Shown here piece after piece: positions 8,573 through 16,986 of a stretch of 23,220 nt of DNA. The notes below the pieces were generated by a model that saw only the letters and a list, made by a program, of their open reading frames with translations, did not search any database and had not been told where the DNA came from. Location: positions 1 to 23,220 of the forward strand of contig JAHHTR010000027.1 of assembly GCA_020024515.1 (NCBI GenBank). Direction: 5' to 3'. The DNA is from Angelakisella sp. Its GTDB lineage: Bacteria > Bacillota > Clostridia > Oscillospirales > Ruminococcaceae. Made by a program: the position numbers and the translations under genes. Numbering within the stretch: position 1 is the first letter of the stretch; each line of letters starts with the position of its first letter.

Positions 8573-9175
8573 ATGAAAAAAGGTTTAATAATAATAACTA
8601 CTTTGATATGTTGCTTATTATTGGCAGTAGGTTGTGGAAAGAAAGATGAAGAACTATCACAACTTCCTGATTCTTCAACATCAGTTCCACAAAGCACACC
8701 TGATTCGAGCGCATCGGAGAGCAAACCGGAAAGTAAACCAGAGAGTAAACCTGAAAGTAAACCGGAAGATACTCTTAAAAAAGATGAAAATGGCAATGTT
8801 ATGAACAAGTTCACATTAAAGTTTAAAGATGCTAACGGTAAAGATGTAGATATGGAATTTTCCGAAGATAAAGCTGTTAAAGAAGGACAGATGACACTAA
8901 AAGATGTTAGTGCAAAAGTATCAGGAAAAGAAATTACATTCTATGCAAAGAAAGGCACAACAATTTCTTTCTTTACTCGTACAAAAGGTTCAAATATTGA
9001 GTTTAGTGAAAAAACTACACCAAATATCGTAATTGATGTTGATAAAGCAGCTGCATCAGAAATTGTATTTGAATATACAATTAATACTGAAACAAACAAA
9101 ATTGATAAACAAGACAGAGTTTCAGAAAAATTGCTTGAACCAAAAGATACAGCTTACATAGAACCAAAAGCATAA
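8573..9175 (+). CDS. Predicted lipoprotein with an ESKP-repeat linker, function unknown
   Basis: The 200-residue protein begins with a lipoprotein signal peptide; the lipobox is LAVG followed by Cys21, so the mature protein should be lipid-anchored outside the membrane. Residues 22-70 are a Ser/Pro/Glu-rich linker with four copies of ESKP, encoded by four 12-bp tandem repeats at 8717-8764. From about residue 75 there is a compact domain rich in Lys, Asp and beta-forming residues that I do not recognise. Such linkers usually hold a domain away from the membrane or let it pass through the wall. AGGAGGAA is a strong ribosome site. A perfect terminator follows and hflX precedes by 113 bases, so it may be monocistronic; I see no convincing promoter in that gap. 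Confidence 0.88.
   Translation: MKKGLIIITTLICCLLLAVGCGKKDEELSQLPDSSTSVPQSTPDSSASESKPESKPESKPESKPEDTLKKDENGNVMNKFTLKFKDANGKDVDMEFSEDKAVKEGQMTLKDVSAKVSGKEITFYAKKGTTISFFTRTKGSNIEFSEKTTPNIVIDVDKAAASEIVFEYTINTETNKIDKQDRVSEKLLEPKDTAYIEPKA
8717..8764 (+). repeat. Four 12-bp tandem repeats encoding ESKP
   Basis: Four consecutive 12-base units of the form GARAGYAAACCN encode Glu-Ser-Lys-Pro. They differ at third positions, for example in the proline and glutamate codons, so the array is not a fresh duplication. Copy number could still vary between strains without changing the frame. Confidence 0.9.
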
Positions 9176-9199
9176 TTTATATTGGAATAAATTAATTTA

Positions 9200-9227
9200 C
9201 AAGGTGGTTTTTCCACCTTGTTTTTTT
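9200..9227 (+). terminator. Intrinsic terminator of the lipoprotein gene
   Basis: CAAGGTGG (9200-9207) pairs perfectly with CCACCTTG (9213-9220) over a T5 loop and is followed by seven T residues. This is a textbook plus-strand terminator. Confidence 0.93.
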
Positions 9228-9228
9228 A

Positions 9229-9263
9229 TAAAAAAACACCTCTAATATTTCTATTAGAAGTGT
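9229..9263 (-). terminator. Intrinsic terminator of metK
   Basis: On the minus strand a 12-bp stem (9263-9252 with 9247-9236, one G-T wobble) with a GAAA loop is followed by a U-tract at 9235-9230. It begins 18 bases after the metK stop and sits back to back with the plus-strand terminator at 9200-9227. Confidence 0.92.
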
Positions 9264-9280
9264 TTCATATTACTTATATA

Positions 9281-10465
9281 TTATATATTTGCAACAGCAT
9301 TTTTCAGTTCGTCTATTTTGTTTAGTTTTTCCCATGTTAGGTCTAGGTCTATTCTGCCAATATGTCCATAAGCAGCTAATTGACGATATATAGGTTTGCG
9401 AAGTTCTAAAGTATTTATAATAGCTGTTGGACGTAAATCAAATACTTTATTAACAGCTTGTTCAATTTTTTCTTCTTCAACTGTTGCTGTACCAAATGTA
9501 TTAACATTTATTGATACAGGAGCTGCAACACCTATTGCATAAGCAAGTTGAATTTCACATTGAGATGCAAGTCCTGCACCAACAATATTTTTAGCAACCC
9601 ATCTTGCGGCATAAGCAGCACTTCTGTCAACTTTTGTTGGATCTTTACCGGAGAAAGCACCGCCGCCGTGTCTGCCCCAACCACCGTATGTATCAACAAT
9701 AATTTTTCTACCTGTTAAACCACTGTCTCCTTGTGGACCGCCAACAACAAATCTACCTGTTGGATTTATTAGATATTTTGTGTTTTTAAGTAGTTCAGCA
9801 GGAACAACAGGAGTAATAACTTCTTTTATAATGTCACTATGAATTTGCTCGTTTGTAACATCATCGCTATGTTGTGAAGAAATAACAATAGTTGTAATTT
9901 CAACAGGTTTATCATCTTCATAACGAACAGTAACCTGTGTTTTACCATCAGGACGAAGGTAAGGAAGTGTTCCGTTTTTGCGAACTTCTGTTAATTTACG
10001 AGCCAAACGGTGAGCCATAGCTATTGGCATTGGCATCATTTCCTCTGTTTCGTTGCAAGCAAAACCAAACATCATACCTTGGTCACCGGCACCGTTATCG
10101 TTTTCTGTGCCGTTTTCTTTTGCTTCTTTTGAGTTATCAACACCAAGTGCAATATCAGGAGATTGTTTGTTAATTGATGTTATAACACCGCAAGTATTGC
10201 AGTCAAAACCATATTTCGCACGGTCATAACCGATATCGCTGACTACTTGTCTTGCAATTTCCGGAATATCAACATAAGTATTTGTTGTTATTTCGCCCAT
10301 TACGAATATATTACCTGTTGTAACTGTTGTTTCACAAGCAACACGTGCATTTGGATCATTTGCGATGATTGCATCAAGTACAGCATCTGAAATTTGGTCA
10401 CATATTTTGTCGGGATGACCTTCTGTTACAGATTCACTTGTAAATAAAAAATTTTTCTTTGACAT
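9281..10465 (-). CDS. metK: S-adenosylmethionine synthetase
   Basis: MetK makes S-adenosylmethionine from methionine and ATP in the cytosol, releasing phosphate and diphosphate. The 394-residue length is normal. Diagnostic motifs are SESVTEGHPDK near the N terminus (His17 in the ATP site), GAGDQG at 125-130 and the loop GGGAFSGKD at 267-275. The ATG is preceded on the minus strand by AAAGGGA. The gene stands alone between a SAM-I riboswitch leader and its own terminator. Its product is the riboswitch ligand, giving direct feedback control. Two methyltransferases that use SAM lie further right in the window (15402-16265 and 16979-17647). Confidence 0.99.
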   Translation of the reverse strand: MSKKNFLFTSESVTEGHPDKICDQISDAVLDAIIANDPNARVACETTVTTGNIFVMGEITTNTYVDIPEIARQVVSDIGYDRAKYGFDCNTCGVITSINKQSPDIALGVDNSKEAKENGTENDNGAGDQGMMFGFACNETEEMMPMPIAMAHRLARKLTEVRKNGTLPYLRPDGKTQVTVRYEDDKPVEITTIVISSQHSDDVTNEQIHSDIIKEVITPVVPAELLKNTKYLINPTGRFVVGGPQGDSGLTGRKIIVDTYGGWGRHGGGAFSGKDPTKVDRSAAYAARWVAKNIVGAGLASQCEIQLAYAIGVAAPVSINVNTFGTATVEEEKIEQAVNKVFDLRPTAIINTLELRKPIYRQLAAYGHIGRIDLDLTWEKLNKIDELKNAVANI

Positions 10466-10598
10466 TTTTTTATTTCCCTTTCATTGTTTTTAAAAATTTG
10501 CCTAAATATTTACTTAAAGGGTCTTGCGAATTATTGCCAAACTATATATTCTATGATATAATTAAGTATTAACACCATTTTTTATAATAATTTGCAAT

Positions 10599-10649
10599 AA
10601 AAAAACACTCGTAAAAACCGAGTGTCACAAAAAACTCATCTCTCGGTTT
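10599..10649 (-). terminator. Riboswitch-controlled terminator/antiterminator of metK
   Basis: On the minus strand ACACTCG (10625-10619) pairs with CGAGTGT (10611-10605) and is followed by a U-run at 10604-10599, forming a terminator. The competing antiterminator pairs AAACCGAG (10649-10642) with CTCGGTTT (10622-10615), an 8-bp stem that uses bases of the aptamer 3' arm and of the terminator. The two structures are mutually exclusive, as expected for a transcriptional OFF switch. Confidence 0.9.
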
Positions 10650-10732
10650 AACCGCAAAAATTAGCACCTTTCTTACTATATAAGCAGGTTGCTGGGTTTC
10701 ATAGGGTCAGTCCCTCCGCCACTCTTGATAAG
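10635..10732 (-). promoter_or_regulatory. SAM-I (S-box) riboswitch aptamer
   Basis: Read on the minus strand, the segment starts with CTTATCAAGAG, then GGAGGGACTG, CCCTATGAAACCCAGCAACC and AAGGTGCTAATT, which are the conserved core blocks of the SAM-I class. P1 closes by pairing CTTATC (10732-10727) with GATGAG (10640-10635), with one wobble. SAM binding should stabilise P1, free the terminator and stop metK transcription. Identification rests on several near-invariant blocks in the right order and spacing. Confidence 0.97.
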
Positions 10733-10755
10733 CAAATATTCATTTATACGAATAC

Positions 10756-10784
10756 ATTATATACCACATATTTTTTATTGTCAA
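10756..10784 (-). promoter_or_regulatory. Consensus sigma-A promoter for metK
   Basis: On the minus strand TTGACA (10784-10779) and TATAAT (10761-10756) match the consensus at all 12 positions, with a 17-base spacer. Transcription would start near 10749, about 17 bases before the aptamer. Control is therefore left to the riboswitch. Confidence 0.92.
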
Positions 10785-10918
10785 TAAAAATTTTTATTTA
10801 GATTAAAATAAAAAATTTTTTTTAAAAGAAAATTAAAGGGTTTTGTAAATATTGTCAGTATAATAATATATGCGATGTATAAAAATACTAATTGTAAGGA
10901 AAGGGGAAATTTTGTCTA

Positions 10919-12676
10919 ATGTTAAATGAAGCTTTTTTGTCAGAATTAAGATATAAATGTGATATAGAAAGTGTTGTAAGCAGATATGTCGGTATAAAAA
11001 GACGAGGAAAGATTTTAACCGGAATTTGTCCGTTTCATTTAGAAAAATCACCTTCCTTTACAGTCTATCCGGATACACAATCCTTTTATTGCTTTGGTTG
11101 TGGCGCCGGTGGTGATGTTATTACTTTTATCAAGAAAATAGAAAATCTTGAATATATGGACGCAGTTCGTATTCTTGCCGAACAGGCAGGAATAGAAGTG
11201 CCTGATGATCGTTCTGATGATTTAACAAAAAATAAAAGAATAAGAATGCTTGAAATGAACAGACTTGCGGGAAGATTTTTTTATGATTCTTTAATGGGAC
11301 AAAATGGTAAGAGTGCAAGAATGTATTTGGCAGACAGAGGTCTTTCCAAAAATATAGTTAATCGTTTTGGAATAGGCTTTGCTGATGAAAACAGTTATAG
11401 TCTTGTAAATTATTTAAAATCAAAGGGCTATACAAATGATGAAATAAAAGATGCCTATCTTGGAAAAATATCGCAAAAAGGTTATATGTACGATATTTTT
11501 ATAAACAGAATAATGTTTCCGATTATTGATTTAAGAGGTGGCATTATCGGTTTTGGCGGCAGAAGGTTGGGAGAAAACGGACCTAAGTATCTAAACAGCA
11601 GCGATACACTTGTGTATAAAAAGAGTAAAAATCTTTTTGCACTTAATATTGCAAAAAATACAAAGCGTGACGAACTGATTTTGTGTGAAGGTTATATGGA
11701 CGTTGTTTCACTGCACTTAGCGGGATTTGATAATGCTGTGGCAACACTTGGAACTGCATTGACAGAAGAACAGGCAAGGCTTATTTCAACATATACAAAT
11801 AATGCAGTGCTGTCATACGATTCCGATGAGGCAGGACAAAAGGCGACAAAACGTGCAGTAACGATATTTGATAAGGCGGGAATAAAGACAAAAATTTTGA
11901 CTATACCTAATGCAAAAGATCCCGATGAATTTATAAAAAAATATGGTGCTGAAAAGTTTGAAATACTATTAAAAAACACAAATACATCAACAGAATATGA
12001 AATACAAAAATTATTTGATACCTATGATATAGAAAACCCTGAACAAAAAATAGAGTTTTTGCAGAAATTTGTGTCTATTATGGTTGCAATATCAAACCCT
12101 ATACGACAAGAAGTATACATAGGAGAAATTGCCAGAAAACTTAATACTGATAAATCCGTACTTTTGACACAGGTGAAATTAGCAGTAAAAAAGAATACAT
12201 CATATAATGAAAAAAAGGAAATAAATAATATACATACATTTATAGAGACGAGCCCTTTGACAAAAGGAGATTTTGAAAAACAAAAATTTCCTAAGGAGGC
12301 TCTTGCATCAGAAAGAATAATCGGCTATTTGTGGAATAACCCGGATAAGCTTACTTATATTACCGAAAAAATAACCATAGAACATATTGTGTCGGAATTT
12401 AATCGAGAGTTATATAATGTAATTGTAGAAAGAATATCGCAAGGTTTACTTCCAAATCTTGTAAGTTTGAGTGGAGTGGTAACGGAAACGGCAATAGGCA
12501 GAATGGGCGAAATTCTTTCTTACTTAAATGAAAAAGGAATTGGTGATGCAGAGGTAGATGAGTATATTTTATTACTGCAAGAACATAAAAATAGTAAAAG
12601 TAAGCAGGATATAGGTAATTTGAGTGATGAGGATTTTGAAAATTATCTAAATACTCTTGCAAAAAATAAGATGTAA
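10919..12676 (+). CDS. dnaG: DNA primase
   Basis: DnaG synthesises the RNA primers for DNA replication and works with the DnaB helicase at the fork. The 585-residue protein has an N-terminal CHC2 zinc ribbon (Cys37, His40, Cys58, Cys61) and the primase core. The Toprim domain carries EGYMD (257-261), DSDEAG (301-306) and KDPDE (333-337), supplying the acidic metal-binding residues. A C-terminal helicase-interaction region follows. A purine-rich GGAAAGGGG lies about 12 bases before the ATG. rpoD follows after 23 bases, the conserved macromolecular synthesis arrangement; rpsU is not upstream here, as is common in Clostridia. Confidence 0.98.
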   Translation: MLNEAFLSELRYKCDIESVVSRYVGIKRRGKILTGICPFHLEKSPSFTVYPDTQSFYCFGCGAGGDVITFIKKIENLEYMDAVRILAEQAGIEVPDDRSDDLTKNKRIRMLEMNRLAGRFFYDSLMGQNGKSARMYLADRGLSKNIVNRFGIGFADENSYSLVNYLKSKGYTNDEIKDAYLGKISQKGYMYDIFINRIMFPIIDLRGGIIGFGGRRLGENGPKYLNSSDTLVYKKSKNLFALNIAKNTKRDELILCEGYMDVVSLHLAGFDNAVATLGTALTEEQARLISTYTNNAVLSYDSDEAGQKATKRAVTIFDKAGIKTKILTIPNAKDPDEFIKKYGAEKFEILLKNTNTSTEYEIQKLFDTYDIENPEQKIEFLQKFVSIMVAISNPIRQEVYIGEIARKLNTDKSVLLTQVKLAVKKNTSYNEKKEINNIHTFIETSPLTKGDFEKQKFPKEALASERIIGYLWNNPDKLTYITEKITIEHIVSEFNRELYNVIVERISQGLLPNLVSLSGVVTETAIGRMGEILSYLNEKGIGDAEVDEYILLLQEHKNSKSKQDIGNLSDEDFENYLNTLAKNKM

Positions 12677-12699
12677 TTAAATGATGTGGAGGAAATATA

Positions 12700-13818
12700 A
12701 TGAAAGCAGAACAAGAGAATGTAAAAAATACAAAAAAAGAAAGTGCAAAGGATAAACAAAATCGAAAAAAAATGATAATCAAAGATCTTTTGGCAAGAGG
12801 AAAAAGTGTAGGTAAACTTACTTCAAAAGAGATAAACGAGGCTCTTGATGAACTACAATTTGATGTAGAGCAAATAGAGGCACTTTACGAGGCTTTTGAA
12901 ACTTACAATATTGAAGTACAAGATGACAGTATGATTGAAACAGATATTGAAGAAAAAGTTTCAAAGCTTGATACATCATACAATGATACACTGAATATTG
13001 ATGACCCTGTAAAAGTATATCTAAAAGAAATAGGAAGAATTCCTCTTCTAAGTACAGATGAAGAAATACAGTTGGCAATCAAAAAAGATCAAGGCGATAT
13101 TAATGCAAAGAAAAAACTTTCCGAAGCAAACCTTCGTCTTGTTGTAAGTATTGCAAAAAGATATGTTGGTCGTGGTATGAGCTTTTTGGATTTAATTCAA
13201 GAAGGTAATATGGGTCTTATAAAGGCAGTAGATAAATTTGATTATACAAAGGGATATAAATTCTCAACTTATGCTACATGGTGGATAAGACAAGCTATAA
13301 CACGTGCTATTGCTGACCAAGCGCGTACTATAAGAATACCTGTACATATGGTTGAAACTATAAACAGGTTGAAAAAAGTTACATCAAAACTTTTGCACGA
13401 AAACGGACATGATCCATCAGTTGAGCAAATAGCGGAAGAAATGGATTTGCCCGTGGATAAGGTACGTGAGATAATGCGTGTCGCACAAGAACCGGTATCA
13501 CTCGAAACACCTATCGGTGAGGAAGAAGACAGCCATTTGGGTGATTTTATTGCTGATGAGGATACTCCGGAACCATCAGATGTTGCATCACACACACTTT
13601 TGCGTGAACAACTGGAAGCAGTTCTTGATACACTATCTCCACGTGAAAAGAAAGTATTGAAACTTCGCTTTGGCTTGGAAGATGGCAGAGCAAGAACACT
13701 TGAAGAAGTTGGTAAAGAATTTGATGTAACACGTGAAAGAATAAGACAAATAGAGGCAAAGGCTTTGCGTAAACTTCGCCACCCAACAAGAAGTAAATCT
13801 TTGCGTGACTATGCATAA
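12700..13818 (+). CDS. rpoD: Primary sigma factor RpoD/SigA
   Basis: This is the housekeeping sigma factor that directs RNA polymerase to the TTGACA/TATAAT promoters seen across the window. The 372 residues cover a region 1.1-like start (about 23-75), region 1.2 (DDPVKVYLKEIGRIPLL, 101-117), region 2 (RLVVSIAKRYVGRGM and the YATWWIRQAI recognition helix near 191-200), region 3 (220-300) and region 4. Region 4 holds the -35 helix-turn-helix VTRERIRQIE (343-352) and the usual end SKSLRDYA. The length and lack of a long spacer are typical of Gram-positive SigA. GGAGG precedes the ATG. It is cotranscribed with dnaG and ends at the long terminator that follows. Confidence 0.98.
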   Translation: MKAEQENVKNTKKESAKDKQNRKKMIIKDLLARGKSVGKLTSKEINEALDELQFDVEQIEALYEAFETYNIEVQDDSMIETDIEEKVSKLDTSYNDTLNIDDPVKVYLKEIGRIPLLSTDEEIQLAIKKDQGDINAKKKLSEANLRLVVSIAKRYVGRGMSFLDLIQEGNMGLIKAVDKFDYTKGYKFSTYATWWIRQAITRAIADQARTIRIPVHMVETINRLKKVTSKLLHENGHDPSVEQIAEEMDLPVDKVREIMRVAQEPVSLETPIGEEEDSHLGDFIADEDTPEPSDVASHTLLREQLEAVLDTLSPREKKVLKLRFGLEDGRARTLEEVGKEFDVTRERIRQIEAKALRKLRHPTRSKSLRDYA

Positions 13819-13830
13819 TAATAAATAATT

Positions 13831-13901
13831 AAGACGGTTAAATTTATTATATGACGGCAATTTATAGCAGTTTTACTAATAAATACCGTCTTATTTTTAA
13901 T
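13831..13901 (+). terminator. Long intrinsic terminator after rpoD
   Basis: AAGACGGT (13831-13838) pairs with ACCGTCTT (13885-13892). The stem continues inward with ATTTATTA paired with TAATAAAT, leaving a loop of about 28 bases, and a T-rich tract follows. The large loop is unusual, but the stem and U-tract fit termination of the dnaG-rpoD unit. Confidence 0.8.
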
Positions 13902-13947
13902 ATTATTAATTTTTTATATTTATAACTGATAGAAAGAAGATAGTATT

Positions 13948-15300
13948 ATGGGAAAATTGTTTGGTACAGATGGAATAAGAGGTATTGCGAACAGAGATTT
14001 ATCTCCTGAACTTGCAATAAGTGTTGGTGAGGCACTTGCAACTGTTTTGACAGAACTTGCAAATGGCAAAATGCCGACAGTATATGTAGGTAAAGATACG
14101 CGACGTTCATCATCAATGATAGAGTGTGCAATATCGGCAGGACTGTGCAGTGGTGGTGCGAATGTAGTGTTTTTGGGTGAAGTACCGACTCCACTTGTTG
14201 CATATATAATAAATAAAAATAATGCAGATGCAGGTATTATGATTTCGGCTAGTCACAATCCTTATGAATATAATGGAATAAAAGTTTTTGGTAAAGGCGG
14301 TTTGAAGCTTTCGGACAGTGCCGAAGAAGAAATAGAGGATATTATATTAAACAGAACAGTTGCACCCAAATTTGCATCAAGCGACAAAATAGGAAAAGTA
14401 TATACATATAAAAATTCGATAGAAGAATATACGGACTATATTTCAAGTACAGTACAGGCAGATTTCAGTAATTTAAAAGTTTTAATAGACTGTGCAAATG
14501 GCTCTGCATCAATGACAGCGGAGACACTTATGAAAAAGATAGGACTGAATGCTACCTATATTAATAATAATCCAAATGGTGACAATATAAATGACAAGTG
14601 CGGTTCTACACATATAGAACTCTTAAAAGATATGGTTCTTAATAATAATTATGATTTGGCACTTGCTTTTGACGGTGACGGAGACAGATGCCTTGGTATT
14701 GATAATATTGGAAATATTATTGATGGCGATATTATGATAGCTATATTTGCAAAACATTTAAAAGAGAAAAATAAGCTTAAAAATAATACCGCAGTTGTAA
14801 CTGTTATGTCAAACTATGGCTTTATGGACTTTGGTAAAAAGAACGATATTGATATTATAAAGACAAAAGTAGGCGACAGATATGTTTTGGAAGCTATGCT
14901 AAAAGATGGACACTGTATAGGTGGAGAGCAATCCGGACATATAATTTTCAGTGACTATATGACAACAGGTGACGGAGAACTTACAGCAGTTCAGCTTTTG
15001 CAAATAATTGCTGAATACAAACAATCACTAAGTGAGATAGCAAAAATTATTAACATATTCCCACAAGTACTCTTGAATGTTGAAGCAACAACAGATATGA
15101 AGCTTGCCATAAATGAAAGTGTGGAATTGCAAGAAGTAATACACAAATATGAAAATCAGCTAAGTGGCAGAGGAAGAATATTACTTCGTCCATCAGGAAC
15201 AGAACCGCTTATTCGTGTAATGGCAGAGGGAGATAATATAGAAGAAATAACCTATATTGTAAACGATATTGCAAAATGTATAAGGGAATTTTTGGTATAA
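13948..15300 (+). CDS. glmM: Phosphoglucosamine mutase
   Basis: GlmM interconverts glucosamine-6-phosphate and glucosamine-1-phosphate, a step toward UDP-GlcNAc and hence peptidoglycan. The 450-residue protein has the GlmM start (GKLFGTDGIRGIAN) and the phosphoserine loop SASHNP with catalytic Ser102. The Mg2+-binding DGDGDR is near 241-246, and the phosphate-binding loop RPSGTEPLIRVMAEG is near the C terminus. The start motif separates GlmM from general phosphoglucomutases. The ribosome site is weak (AGAAAGAAG). It lies between rpoD and a set of RNA-modification genes, and no terminator is visible after it. Confidence 0.97.
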   Translation: MGKLFGTDGIRGIANRDLSPELAISVGEALATVLTELANGKMPTVYVGKDTRRSSSMIECAISAGLCSGGANVVFLGEVPTPLVAYIINKNNADAGIMISASHNPYEYNGIKVFGKGGLKLSDSAEEEIEDIILNRTVAPKFASSDKIGKVYTYKNSIEEYTDYISSTVQADFSNLKVLIDCANGSASMTAETLMKKIGLNATYINNNPNGDNINDKCGSTHIELLKDMVLNNNYDLALAFDGDGDRCLGIDNIGNIIDGDIMIAIFAKHLKEKNKLKNNTAVVTVMSNYGFMDFGKKNDIDIIKTKVGDRYVLEAMLKDGHCIGGEQSGHIIFSDYMTTGDGELTAVQLLQIIAEYKQSLSEIAKIINIFPQVLLNVEATTDMKLAINESVELQEVIHKYENQLSGRGRILLRPSGTEPLIRVMAEGDNIEEITYIVNDIAKCIREFLV

Positions 15301-15319
15301 ATATAAGTATTTACAAAAA

Positions 15320-15347
15320 TTAGATAAAAAAGTAATAGTAATATAAT
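15320..15347 (+). promoter_or_regulatory. Possible promoter upstream of the methyltransferase gene
   Basis: A perfect TATAAT (15342-15347) is preceded at 16 bases by a poor -35 match, TTAGAT (15320-15325). It could start a separate message for the methyltransferase-to-Nif3 genes. AT-rich DNA produces such matches often, so confidence is low. Confidence 0.35.
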
Positions 15348-15401
15348 ATTCTTACGATAAAATTAAACGTGTACAAAATTTATTGAAGAGGATAATAACA
15401 A

Positions 15402-16265
15402 ATGAGATATACAAAAAATTGGAAAGAATTTGAAGTTTTGGATACTTCCGCAGGCGAAAAGCTGGAACGTTGGGGAGATAGTTTGCTTATACGTCCCGAC
15501 CCACAGGTAATATGGAATACACCAAAGAATGAGATGTGGAAAAGAGCAGATGCTCGTTATTACCGTTCGGCACAAGGTGGCGGTAAGTGGATGACATACC
15601 ACCTTACACAAAATGAATGGGTAATTTCATATGGAGATTTGAAATTTAAAATTTCTCCGACAGGGTTTAAACATACTGGACTGTTTCCAGAGCAAGCTGT
15701 AAACTGGGACTTGTTTATTGACCTTATAAAAAACAGCGGAAGAAAGATAAGAGTATTAAATTTATTTGCTTATACAGGTGGTGCAACACTTGCTTGTGCA
15801 CTTGCAGGAGCAGAAGTTTGCCATGTTGATGCATCAAAAGGAATGGTTGCGTGGGCAAAGGAAAATCAAAAGTTATCCGGATTAAGCGACAGACCTATTC
15901 GCTGGATAGTTGATGACTGTAAAAAATTTGTTGAACGTGAAATAAGACGTGGTTCTTTTTATGATGCGGTTATAATGGACCCACCGTCATACGGCAGAGG
16001 TCCGGGTGGAGAAATATGGAAGCTTGAAGATAGTGTATATGATTTAGTTGAGTTAACATCAAAAGTTTTAACGGATAATCCACTGTTTATGGCAATAAAC
16101 AGCTATACAACAGGACTTTCACCATCTGTTATGGAATATATACTTGGTGTTACGGTAGGCGAAAAGTATAGGGGAGAAATATCGGCATCGGATATCGGTT
16201 TACCTGTAAAGAGAACAGGACTTATTCTTCCTTGTGGTTCAACAGCTTTATGGATAGCAAAATAA
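15402..16265 (+). CDS. RlmI/RlmK-type class I SAM-dependent methyltransferase
   Basis: The 287-residue cytosolic protein is a Rossmann-fold methyltransferase. Motif I appears as VLNLFAYTGGATLACALAGA, followed by an acidic strand (VCHVDAS), and the catalytic-loop motif MDPPSYGRGPGG lies near residue 193. This pattern matches the COG1092 group that methylates 23S rRNA (RlmI, m5C1962; RlmK, m7G2069). Unlike RlmI it has no N-terminal PUA domain; its first 100 residues instead contain a short, mostly beta-type region. rRNA is the likeliest substrate, but the exact nucleotide cannot be assigned. GAAGAGG precedes the ATG. The next gene starts 43 bases later. Confidence 0.88.
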   Translation: MRYTKNWKEFEVLDTSAGEKLERWGDSLLIRPDPQVIWNTPKNEMWKRADARYYRSAQGGGKWMTYHLTQNEWVISYGDLKFKISPTGFKHTGLFPEQAVNWDLFIDLIKNSGRKIRVLNLFAYTGGATLACALAGAEVCHVDASKGMVAWAKENQKLSGLSDRPIRWIVDDCKKFVEREIRRGSFYDAVIMDPPSYGRGPGGEIWKLEDSVYDLVELTSKVLTDNPLFMAINSYTTGLSPSVMEYILGVTVGEKYRGEISASDIGLPVKRTGLILPCGSTALWIAK

Positions 16266-16308
16266 AAAATAAAGTATAAAAGTATAAATGTAAAAAGTGA
16301 GGAGAAAT

Positions 16309-16986
16309 ATGAAAAAATCACGTGAACGCATAAAAGCTGAGGAAGGACTTGTAATGACTCCAAAGCAAAAATGGGATAATTTTTTGTTTTATTACAAAAA
16401 GCCAATTATTATTGCAGGAATTTTTCTTGTAATGATATGCGTATTTATTTATGATATGGTTACAAAGGTTACTCCTGATTATAATATAGGCATACTTACA
16501 GAAAAATATCTATCTTTTGAACAAATTGGAGTTTTAGAAGATAAATTAAGACCACTTTGTAAAGACCTTGATGGGAACGGGAAAGTAGATGTGCAAATTA
16601 ATTATTATCAGCTTGCGGTAAATGAAGACAGTCAGCTTGATCCAAATACACAAATGGCAAGTATGACAAGACTTGCGGGAGATTTGGATATAGTGCAAAG
16701 CACTATTTTTATAACAGATAATCCTGAATTTTTCCATAAAGCATTTGAGATGTTTGCATACAAAGATGGTAGCGAAATCCCTGAACAAACAGCCATAAAG
16801 GCAGAAGAAGTAGGATATTTATTGACAGATACAAAGATTTTTGAAGATTTAAAAGGTTTTGAAGATTTCAGAATTTGTTTAAGAGGGAAGCCTTACGAGA
16901 AAAAATTGAAAAAAGAAGATGTTAAAAAATCCTATTTTGCTTCAATAGATTTATATAAGGAAGTAACCGGTGATATCGATGGATAG
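16309..16986 (+). CDS. Uncharacterised one-pass membrane protein
   Basis: The product has 225 residues and no function I can name. Residues 1-31 are highly basic with the stretch TPKQKWDNFLFYYK; residues about 33-52 form one membrane helix. The remaining 170 residues should lie outside the membrane. Residues 86-97 (DLDGNGKVDVQI) resemble the first nine positions of an EF-hand or dockerin calcium loop, but position 12 is not acidic. I recall similar proteins with a basic start, one helix and a DxNGDGKV-like loop as common in gut Clostridia; that is recollection, not a search. A GTG start 12 bases upstream is possible, but GAGGAG at 16299-16304 favours ATG 16309. Its last 8 bases overlap trmK. 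Confidence 0.85.
   Translation: MKKSRERIKAEEGLVMTPKQKWDNFLFYYKKPIIIAGIFLVMICVFIYDMVTKVTPDYNIGILTEKYLSFEQIGVLEDKLRPLCKDLDGNGKVDVQINYYQLAVNEDSQLDPNTQMASMTRLAGDLDIVQSTIFITDNPEFFHKAFEMFAYKDGSEIPEQTAIKAEEVGYLLTDTKIFEDLKGFEDFRICLRGKPYEKKLKKEDVKKSYFASIDLYKEVTGDIDG

Larger units (their letters stand above)
10466..10918. other. Intergenic region between the divergent metK and dnaG genes
   Basis: This 453-base gap holds the metK promoter, the SAM-I aptamer and its terminator, all on the minus strand. About 130 bases of unstructured-looking leader lie between that terminator and the metK ATG. The right end carries the dnaG leader, with a TATAAT at 10859-10864 but no clear -35 box at the right distance. 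The dnaG promoter is therefore not assigned. Confidence 0.7.

Noticed and set aside
8717..8764. CRISPR-like array
   Set aside because: The 12-base units are contiguous without spacers and are in-frame protein-coding repeats.
8557..8814. Minus-strand frame with a Leu-Ser-Gly repeat
   Set aside because: It is the reverse complement of the ESKP-coding repeats in the lipoprotein gene, not a separate gene.
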